A DNA stretch of 64,000 nucleotides. It comes from Alphaproteobacteria bacterium (GTDB lineage Bacteria; Pseudomonadota; Alphaproteobacteria; Rhodobacterales; Rhodobacteraceae). Positions 58,059 to 64,000 of the stretch are shown piece after piece. Within the stretch, counting starts at the first letter, position 1, and every line of letters begins with the position of its first letter. The notes below the pieces were generated by a model, which worked only from the letters and a program-made list of their open reading frames with translations, had not been told where the DNA came from and ran no database searches. The translations under genes were made by a program, and so were the position numbers. The stretch covers positions 1 through 64,000 of the forward strand of contig JAUIIR010000003.1 in assembly GCA_030431485.1 (NCBI GenBank), written 5' to 3'.

Positions 58059-60221
58059 TTAGTTGCGCCCGAGAATATCGCGCAGCAACTGGTTTAGCGC
58101 GTTTTCTAGCGCATTGCCGCCCTGGTTGTTCTGAGGCACTGGCTGCTGCGGTTGCGGCTGGGCCACTTCGCGCGGCGGCGACGGTTCAATCATCGGCAAA
58201 GGACGCACCGGCAAACCTTCATGCACCCGGGCCATTGCTTCGTGCCAAATTTCTGCCGGCAAACCACTACCCGTCACACCAGCCAGAGGCGTGTTGTCGT
58301 CATAACCCATCCAAACGCCTGCCACGTAGTCCGCGGTGAAGCCGATAAACCACGCGTCCCGGGCCTCTTGTGAGGTCCCGGTTTTGCCAGCGACCTGACG
58401 ATCCGACAATTTCGCGCGCCCTCCGGTTCCTTGGGTGACGACCTTTTCCATCATCCAGATCAGTTGCCGGGCGGCGCTTTCGTTGATCACACGTTCGCCA
58501 ATTCCCCCACCGGACCCCATCACCGGAGCCTCTTCGCCAACAAGACGCAATTCCTTTAGGCCGTACGGCGTCACAGAAGAACCGCCGTTCAGGATACCCG
58601 CATAGGCACCGGTCATCTCAAGCAGCGATGCTTCGGACGCGCCCAGTGCGAGGGCGGGCGTGTCCGTCAAAGAGCTTTGAATGCCGAAATCCTCTGAAAC
58701 CTTGCGAACAAGATCGCGTCCAACGGATTCGGAAACCTTGACCGCTGGGATGTTCAGGCTCTTGGCCAAAGCATCAACCAAAGTGACAGAGCCAAAATAA
58801 TCGCGTGAATAGTTCTCTGGACACCATTGGCCTGAGCCTGGGATGTTCATACAAAACGGCTCGTCCTGCACACGATCATAAGGGCTGTAACCCAGTTCCA
58901 AAGCAGTGGCATAGACAAATGGTTTGAATGCCGAGCCGGTCTGACGCTTGGCTTGCGTGGCGCGGTTGAAAACACCGGACACATTTGTCTGTCGTCCGCC
59001 AACCATGCCGCGCACCGCACCATCCGCAGACATTACGACAATCGCAGCCTGAGCTTTGGAGCCTTCGCGGACCTTGGTCGCAAAAACTGTCTTTATTGCG
59101 TCTTCCGCCGCCTTCTGTATCCGCTGGTCCAATGTGGTCGAGATGACAACGTCTTCGGTCGTGTCGCGCGTAAAGAAGTCCGGGCCTGACTGCATGACCC
59201 AATCGGCGAAATAACCACCGGTCTGGGTCTGGGCTTTTTCAGACAGCGTGGCGGGGTTGGCCTGCGCTGCGCGCATCTCTTCGTCCGTAAGATAGCCCTG
59301 TTCATTCATCAGGCGCAGCACCGTGGCGGCCCGTGCCTGCGAACGTTCAAGATTAGATGTAGGCGCGAGCGTCGACGGAGCGGTCAGCAGTCCGGCGATC
59401 ATGGCACCTTCCTGTGGGGTCAGAGCCGATGCGGGTTTCGAGAAATACCGCTCTGCAGCGGCCGCCGCACCATAGGCTCCGCCGCCCATATACGCGCGGT
59501 TCAGGTAAATCGAGAGGATCTCGTCCTTGGAGTACTTGATCTCCATAGCCAGCGCATAGACCGCTTCCTTGGCTTTCCGATAAAGCGATCCCTTGCGGCA
59601 GTCCGCAACATACTCAGCTTCGCTCTTCCATTCATTTGGGTCGTAAGTGACTCCAAGACACAGGAGTTTTGCTGTCTGCTGGGTGATCGTCGAACCGCCG
59701 TGGCCCGACAACGGACCGCGCCCTTCAGACAGGTTGATGCGCACCGCCGAAGCAATACCACGCGGAGAAATCCCGAAGTGACGGTAAAAGCGCCGGTCTT
59801 CAGTTGCGATGACGGCATTCTTGAGATGCGGTGAGACTGTATCAGTTGTGACCACACCACCAAACTGATCACCGCGCCAGGCAAAGGCAACGCCATCCCG
59901 GTCCAAAAGCTGGACAGACCCCCGAGCACGGCCATCAAGCGCATGGGAGACATTTGGCAGCGTCGTGTACTCGTAAGCCACAAACCCAGCGATGATGATT
60001 GCGGCAACGAGACCCGCGCGAATAAAAAGCCTCAGAAAAAAGCGGAACACCCAGCTGACGATCCCGGTGAAGAATCCGACAATACCCCCGCGCTTGGACT
60101 TCGCACGGGTAGGTTTGCGCTTTGTGGCAGCTGCCTTGCGCGGCTTGGGGGCTTTGCTCTTTGCCTTTGGGTATCGCCGGTCCGCCACCAGTCGACTTTT
60201 GCCGCGTCGTGAATCAGTCAT
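58059..60221 (-). CDS. Class A penicillin-binding protein (PBP1-type transglycosylase/transpeptidase)
   Basis: The 720-residue protein has a very basic cytoplasmic N-terminus (1-50) and a membrane helix near 65-85. The GT51 glycosyltransferase domain shows ATEDRRFYRHFGISPRGIAS with catalytic Glu and GGSTITQQTAKLL. The transpeptidase domain shows TGSAFKPFVYATAL with the S-x-x-K serine, S-L-N and KTGTS. A proline/glutamine-rich tail follows. It polymerises and cross-links peptidoglycan in the periplasm. Monocistronic. Confidence 0.93.
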   Translation of the reverse strand: MTDSRRGKSRLVADRRYPKAKSKAPKPRKAAATKRKPTRAKSKRGGIVGFFTGIVSWVFRFFLRLFIRAGLVAAIIIAGFVAYEYTTLPNVSHALDGRARGSVQLLDRDGVAFAWRGDQFGGVVTTDTVSPHLKNAVIATEDRRFYRHFGISPRGIASAVRINLSEGRGPLSGHGGSTITQQTAKLLCLGVTYDPNEWKSEAEYVADCRKGSLYRKAKEAVYALAMEIKYSKDEILSIYLNRAYMGGGAYGAAAAAERYFSKPASALTPQEGAMIAGLLTAPSTLAPTSNLERSQARAATVLRLMNEQGYLTDEEMRAAQANPATLSEKAQTQTGGYFADWVMQSGPDFFTRDTTEDVVISTTLDQRIQKAAEDAIKTVFATKVREGSKAQAAIVVMSADGAVRGMVGGRQTNVSGVFNRATQAKRQTGSAFKPFVYATALELGYSPYDRVQDEPFCMNIPGSGQWCPENYSRDYFGSVTLVDALAKSLNIPAVKVSESVGRDLVRKVSEDFGIQSSLTDTPALALGASEASLLEMTGAYAGILNGGSSVTPYGLKELRLVGEEAPVMGSGGGIGERVINESAARQLIWMMEKVVTQGTGGRAKLSDRQVAGKTGTSQEARDAWFIGFTADYVAGVWMGYDDNTPLAGVTGSGLPAEIWHEAMARVHEGLPVRPLPMIEPSPPREVAQPQPQQPVPQNNQGGNALENALNQLLRDILGRN

Positions 60222-60325
60222 GGCGCTCGCCTGTGCTGCTGCTCGTTTTTTATCAATTTAGTGGCTTTCGGTGTCGATGTGGACTGGCGAAGGAGGGGTA
60301 ATTCTGTTTTTTGAACGCATAATAA

Positions 60326-60361
60326 TTGTGCATCTGAGAATATTTGTGCAAAATTTGTGCA
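60326..60361. promoter_or_regulatory. Triple TTGTGCA element upstream of glnK
   Basis: TTGTGCA occurs at 60326, 60344 and 60355 (18 and 11 bases apart) in a short AT-rich stretch between the divergent PBP and glnK genes. The 60344 and 60355 copies are in identical context with one-turn spacing. NtrC is the obvious candidate for glnK control, and TGCA half-sites fit its consensus loosely. No -24/-12 sigma-54 promoter is visible. Confidence 0.4.
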
Positions 60362-60472
60362 ATTTGACCGCATGCTGGATTGCCGAGACCCCGTCAAACC
60401 TTTCATTCCAGCCCCGCGTCCTCCTTTTCTGCGCATGCAAACAAGATCGACCTGCAAGGGAAAGGGACCAAG

Positions 60473-60811
60473 GTGAAGTTCATCATAGCGACAATCAAGC
60501 CGTTCAAGCTTGAAGAGGTTCGCGAGGCGCTCACAGACATTGGCGTTCGCGGAATGATGGTAACCGAGATCAAAGGGTTCGGCTCTCAGTCGGGCCACAC
60601 AGAGATTTACCGTGGTGCAGAATACGCGGTGAACTTCGTGCCGAAAATCAAACTCGAAATCGTGGTTGCTGCCGACATGGCCGATCAGGTGATCGAAACC
60701 ATCACCAAGACAGCCCGCACCGGAAAGATCGGTGACGGCAAAATCTTCGTGCTCGATGCGCAGCAGGCGATCCGCGTGCGTACCGGCGAAACCAATGGGG
60801 ATGCGCTCTGA
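60473..60811 (+). CDS. glnK: P-II family nitrogen regulator GlnK
   Basis: The GTG at 60473 gives the canonical 112 residues (MKFIIATIKPFKLEEVREAL); an upstream frame to 60380 is not PII. The T-loop reads HTEIYRGAEYAVNFVPKIK, with Tyr51 as the uridylylation site, and TGKIGDGKIFV is the nucleotide-binding B-loop. It senses 2-oxoglutarate and ATP and blocks AmtB when nitrogen is plentiful. It stands 36 bases before amtB, the standard pair. Confidence 0.97.
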   Translation: MKFIIATIKPFKLEEVREALTDIGVRGMMVTEIKGFGSQSGHTEIYRGAEYAVNFVPKIKLEIVVAADMADQVIETITKTARTGKIGDGKIFVLDAQQAIRVRTGETNGDAL

Positions 60812-60847
60812 ACAGGCGCTGTGACAGAGATTAGGGGACACATACAG

Positions 60848-62158
60848 ATGAAACTACTCAAGACACTCCTGCCCGCTGCCGCGCTTGCTGCGCTGCCGGT
60901 CATGGGCATGGCTCAAGAGGCCGCCGCGCCGACAATGGACGAGGTTGGCCCGTATATCTTCACAACACTCCTGTTCCTCATGGCAGGCTTCCTCGTGTTC
61001 TTCATGGCTGCCGGTTTTGCCATGCTCGAAGCGGGCCTCGTGCGTTCCAAGAACGTGGCGATGCAGCTTACAAAGAACATCGCACTCTTCTCGATCGCTG
61101 CCATCATGTACTGGCTGGTCGGTTTCAACACGATGTACCCGGGAGACTTCAACGGCTACTTCGCAATCGGCGGCCAGACAGTGCTTGACCCGGTTGGCGT
61201 GGCTGCGGCTGATGCAGCCCTCGACTACGCATCGGTTGGGTCCGATTTCTTCTTCCAGCTGGTGTTCGTTGCTGCAACCGCGTCCATCGTGTCCGGTGCC
61301 GTGGCTGAGCGTATCAAGCTGTGGCCATTCCTTGCCTTCGTGATCGTGCTGACCGGTATCATGTATCCGATCTCCGGTTCCTGGCAGTGGGGTGGCGGTT
61401 GGCTGTCCGAAATGGGCTTCTCCGACTTTGCCGGTTCGACCGTCGTGCACTCGGTCGGTGGCTGGGCAGCGCTCGCAGGTGTTCTGGTTCTTGGTCCGCG
61501 TATCGGCAAGTACAAAGATGGCCGTGTGAACCCGATCCCGGGCTCCAACCTGGCACTTGCAACCCTCGGTACGTTCATCCTGTGGCTCGGCTGGTTCGGC
61601 TTCAACGGCGGCTCGCAGCTCGCAATGGGCACAGTGGGTGATGTCTCCGACGTGTCGCGTATCTTTGCCAACACCAACATGGCCGCTGCTGCCGGTGCTG
61701 TTGCTGCACTGATCCTGACCCAGGTGATGTACAAGAAAGTCGACCTGACTATGGTTCTCAACGGCGCACTCGCGGGTCTTGTGTCGATCACTGCCGAGCC
61801 TCTCGCTCCGACGCTCTTCGGCGCGCTCTGGATCGGTGCCGTCGGTGGTGTGATCGTGGTCTTCGCCGTGCCGTTCCTCGACAAGCTCAAGATCGACGAC
61901 GTTGTCGGCGCCATCCCGGTCCACCTCTTCGCGGGTATCTGGGGCACCATCGCTGTGATCTTCTACGGTGAAGCAAGCCTGATGACCCAGCTGACCGGTA
62001 TCATCGCTTACGGTGTGTTCACCTTCGTCGCCTCGCTGATCCTGTGGTTCATCCTGAAAGCCACCGTGGGTATCCGCGTCAGCGAAGAGGAAGAGATCAA
62101 CGGTCTCGACATGGCGGAACTGGGCATGGAAGCCTACCCCGAATTCTCCAAAGGCTGA
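60848..62158 (+). CDS. amtB: Ammonium transporter
   Basis: The ATG at 60848 gives 436 residues with a cleavable signal peptide (MKLLKTLLPAAALAALPVMG, cleavage after MAQ). About eleven membrane helices follow. The pore histidines sit in GSTVVHSVGGWAALAG (His168-like) and HLFAGIWGTIAVIFYG (His318-like), and SGAVAERIKLWPFL carries the conserved ammonium-site residue. It takes up ammonium under nitrogen limitation and docks GlnK. A terminator lies 35 bases downstream. Confidence 0.97.
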   Translation: MKLLKTLLPAAALAALPVMGMAQEAAAPTMDEVGPYIFTTLLFLMAGFLVFFMAAGFAMLEAGLVRSKNVAMQLTKNIALFSIAAIMYWLVGFNTMYPGDFNGYFAIGGQTVLDPVGVAAADAALDYASVGSDFFFQLVFVAATASIVSGAVAERIKLWPFLAFVIVLTGIMYPISGSWQWGGGWLSEMGFSDFAGSTVVHSVGGWAALAGVLVLGPRIGKYKDGRVNPIPGSNLALATLGTFILWLGWFGFNGGSQLAMGTVGDVSDVSRIFANTNMAAAAGAVAALILTQVMYKKVDLTMVLNGALAGLVSITAEPLAPTLFGALWIGAVGGVIVVFAVPFLDKLKIDDVVGAIPVHLFAGIWGTIAVIFYGEASLMTQLTGIIAYGVFTFVASLILWFILKATVGIRVSEEEEINGLDMAELGMEAYPEFSKG

Positions 62159-62193
62159 TCTCCTCCTTCCAATCAGTCTTTAGTGACCAACTG

Positions 62194-62219
62194 CCCGGGC
62201 GTTCGCGCCCGGGTTTTTT
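62194..62219 (+). terminator. Intrinsic terminator of glnK-amtB
   Basis: CCCGGGCG-TTCG-CGCCCGGG forms a perfect 8-base stem with a TTCG tetraloop, followed by six T. Confidence 0.95.
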
Positions 62220-62236
62220 GTTGGTTGCCTCGGATC

Positions 62237-63211
62237 TTATCCGCTGCCGATGAGGACACCTGCGGCAAAGACCAATGCCCCACCCAGAACAACCTGAAGG
62301 GCCGCGCGGAAGAATGGCGTATCCATGTACTTGTTCTGGATCCACGCAATCGCCCAAAGTTCGATAAACACCACGATGAAAGCGGTCACGGTCGCAGTCC
62401 AGAAATCCGGGATCAGATAAGGCAGGGCGTGTCCCAACCCACCTACGGTGGTCATGATGCCAGATGCAAAGCCCCGCTTCATTGGTGACCCGCGCCCTGA
62501 CAACTGCCCGTCGTCAGACGCGGCTTCCGTAAAGCCCATCGAAATCCCGGCACCGACTGACGCGGCCAAACCCACCAGAAAGGTCGTCCATGTATCCTGT
62601 GTCGCAAAGGCAGTTGCAAAGATTGGAGCCAGCGTTGAAACCGAACCATCCATCAATCCGGCCAGCCCCGGTTGAACCCAGGTCAGCACAAACTGTCGGC
62701 GTGCGTTGTCTTCCTCGATGCTGCGGCTGTCCTCGGTCAGATGCTCCTGCTCCAACGACTCTGCCGTGCTCTGGTGGCCAGCCTCGGCAGCGGCCAGATC
62801 GCCCAACAGCTTGCGGGTCGCTGCATCACTGGTATGCTGGGCCGCCGCCAGATAGAACCGCTCCGCGTCCCGCTCCATCGCTTCGGCTTCCGCCCGGATT
62901 CGGTCAATGCCAAGATTCTCGATCAACCACACAGGTCGCCGTGCGTAGTAACCCGCCACATGTTCGCGCCGGATCAGCGGGATAACGTCCCCGAACCGAT
63001 CACGGTGCAGATCAACCAGCCGCTGGCGGTGTGTGTCCTCTTCGGCCGCCATCCCATCAAAGACAGCGGCCGTTGCCGGGAAATCTGCCCGCAGTCGTTC
63101 AGCGTAGGACCGGTAAATGCGCGCGTCATCCTCTTCGGACGAAATCGCAAGCGCGAGAACCTCTTGCTCGGACAGGTCTGAAAATCGTCGGCGGTTCAAA
63201 GAAAAACGCAT
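62237..63211 (-). CDS. mbfA: Membrane-bound ferritin/VIT1-type iron transporter
   Basis: The ATG at 63211 has AAGGAG 7 bases upstream, giving 324 residues. Residues 1-170 form a ferritin-like four-helix domain with ISSEEDDARIYRSYAERLRA, AAEEDTHRQRLVDLHRDRFG and AAAEAGHQSTAESLE providing Glu and E-x2-H iron ligands. Residues of about 175-324 are the VIT1/CCC1 membrane domain (LAGLMDGSVSTLAPIFATAF). MbfA exports iron and protects against iron and peroxide stress in alphaproteobacteria. It is divergent from the TetR gene. Confidence 0.9.
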   Translation of the reverse strand: MRFSLNRRRFSDLSEQEVLALAISSEEDDARIYRSYAERLRADFPATAAVFDGMAAEEDTHRQRLVDLHRDRFGDVIPLIRREHVAGYYARRPVWLIENLGIDRIRAEAEAMERDAERFYLAAAQHTSDAATRKLLGDLAAAEAGHQSTAESLEQEHLTEDSRSIEEDNARRQFVLTWVQPGLAGLMDGSVSTLAPIFATAFATQDTWTTFLVGLAASVGAGISMGFTEAASDDGQLSGRGSPMKRGFASGIMTTVGGLGHALPYLIPDFWTATVTAFIVVFIELWAIAWIQNKYMDTPFFRAALQVVLGGALVFAAGVLIGSG

Positions 63212-63296
63212 GAAATACTCCTTCTTGGCAGGATGATCGGCGCATGACTTCGCGGCGTCCGTCTTGTTTTCCAACACCGATGTTACACATCCCTAC

Positions 63297-63325
63297 TTGC
63301 GAGACTAAACTGATCTGTTTAGATT
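63297..63325 (+). promoter_or_regulatory. Candidate promoter of the TetR gene
   Basis: TTGCGA (63297-63302), a 17-base spacer and TAGATT (63320-63325) form a plausible sigma-70 promoter 25 bases before the TetR start. It is covered by the inverted repeat at 63305-63322, which would allow autorepression. Confidence 0.45.
63305..63322. promoter_or_regulatory. Candidate TetR-type operator between mbfA and the TetR gene
   Basis: CTAAAC-TGATCT-GTTTAG is a perfect 6-base-arm inverted repeat with a 6-base centre, sized for a TetR dimer. It lies between two divergent genes and could control both. Confidence 0.55.
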
Positions 63326-63349
63326 TTGAACGCGACATAAGGGAAGAGA

Positions 63350-63991
63350 ATGGCAACCGCGCAGGCGCAAATCCGAAAAGGCCGCAAGTTCGATCAGGTG
63401 GTCGAAGGCGCGCGGGAAATCTTCCTGCGCGACGGGTTTGAAGGCGCAAGCGTGGACGACATCGCGCGTGCGGCCGGGGTTTCGAAAGCCACGCTCTACA
63501 GTTACTTCCCTGACAAGCGGCTGCTGTTCATGGAGGTTGCGACGAGCCAATGCGCAGAGCAGGCGCGCATTTCGCTGGAAAAGATCGACAGCACCCGCCC
63601 GCCGCAGGAAGTCCTGACCTGCGTCGCCCAGCAATTCCTCGGGTTCATCTATTCAGAGATGGGTCAGCGTATCTTTCGCATTTGCGTGGCAGAAGCCGAC
63701 AGATTTCCGCAATTGGGACAGGAATTTTACCACTCCGGTCCCATGATTATGCGCTCTGCGGTGGTGGAGTACCTGAAGAAATCCGTAGCTCGTGGCGAGC
63801 TTGCCATTGATGACTTCAACCTCGCGGCCGATCAGTTCGCCGAACTTTGCAAAGCGGATGTCTGGCCCAAACTGGTCTTTGGCATCATCAATTCGGTCCC
63901 GGATGCAGATAAGGACCGAATTATCGACGGCGCGGTGAAAACATTTCTTGCGCGTTACGGCGCGGAGCCGTCCGCATTCAGGACCGAATGA
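63350..63991 (+). CDS. TetR-family transcriptional regulator
   Basis: The 213-residue protein has an N-terminal helix-turn-helix (ASVDDIARAAGVSKATLYSY, then FPDKRLLFMEVA) at about residues 37-68, and an all-helical C-terminal ligand domain of the AefR/TetR-C type (QEVLTCVAQQFLGFIYSEMG). It starts 138 bases from mbfA on the other strand; the gap contains an inverted repeat. Ligand unknown. It may repress itself and mbfA. Confidence 0.9.
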   Translation: MATAQAQIRKGRKFDQVVEGAREIFLRDGFEGASVDDIARAAGVSKATLYSYFPDKRLLFMEVATSQCAEQARISLEKIDSTRPPQEVLTCVAQQFLGFIYSEMGQRIFRICVAEADRFPQLGQEFYHSGPMIMRSAVVEYLKKSVARGELAIDDFNLAADQFAELCKADVWPKLVFGIINSVPDADKDRIIDGAVKTFLARYGAEPSAFRTE

Positions 63992-64000
63992 TAAAGCGCC

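Noticed and set aside
60854-61924. 356-residue open frame opposite amtB
   Set aside because: Antisense shadow. Its composition (many His, Glu and Gly) mirrors membrane-helix codons of amtB.

Overview
The window looks like chromosome from a marine alphaproteobacterium of the order Rhodobacterales (Roseobacter group). The evidence is gene content and order: a split F1 operon atpHAGDC without the Fo genes, glnK-amtB, an mbfA-type ferritin/VIT gene, the truB-DUF1643-rpsO-pnp run, and Rhodobacterales-style DUF genes. I see no insertion sequence, prophage, CRISPR array, rRNA or complete tRNA. Nearly all coding DNA is tightly packed, with many ATGA or TAATG stop/start overlaps.

Layout. (1) 1-8.5 kb: a methylated-amine (N-methylglutamate pathway) cluster. 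It has sarcosine-oxidase-like mgdABCD and glutamate-synthase-like mgsABC (mgsC runs off the left edge), with a GlxA/AraC-type activator between them. (2) 8.7-16.6 kb: a four-carbon sugar-acid locus. A LacI-type repressor faces two near-identical palindromic operators, followed by ltnD, a TctCBA tripartite transporter, otnK, otnC and otnI, which together take L-threonate or a related tetronate to DHAP and CO2. (3) 16.6-28.9 kb: an M20 deacylase, a DUF2125 protein, a ChaC-like cyclotransferase, a two-gene ExbB/MotA plus MotB/OmpA motor-like pair with a very long coiled coil, an M23 peptidase overlapping clpA, gloB, a methyltransferase and a PhzF protein. (4) 29.3-34.3 kb: atpHAGDC with a clear terminator. 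(5) 34.3-44.5 kb: an H-type lectin gene, prs, a DsbA-like isomerase, a hydrolase, a CnoX-like thioredoxin, a LON-domain protein, Trm112, truB, DUF1643, rpsO, pnp and a secreted CIA30 protein. (6) 44.6-49.5 kb: an OmpR-type regulator, a ribA with a degenerate N-terminal domain, an L,D-transpeptidase-like protein, a uracil-DNA-glycosylase-like protein, SseB and a P1 peptidase. (7) 49.6-55.1 kb: a peptide/nickel-type ABC transporter operon with ALDH and SDR genes but no substrate-binding protein. (8) 55.2-64 kb: phhB, a FemAB-like protein, GDPD, RidA, a class A penicillin-binding protein, glnK-amtB, mbfA and a TetR regulator.

Nitrogen and carbon scavenging form the common theme: methylamine-derived N, ammonium transport with its PII sensor, and uptake of sugar acids and oligopeptide-like solutes. 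The rest is housekeeping. The least explained items are the motor-like pair at 19.6-23.1 kb, the metal-ligand-free delta-like subunit at 6.9-7.2 kb, the leader reading frames in front of ltnD, and the ABC operon lacking a binding protein. All family calls are by eye from motifs; none was checked against a database.
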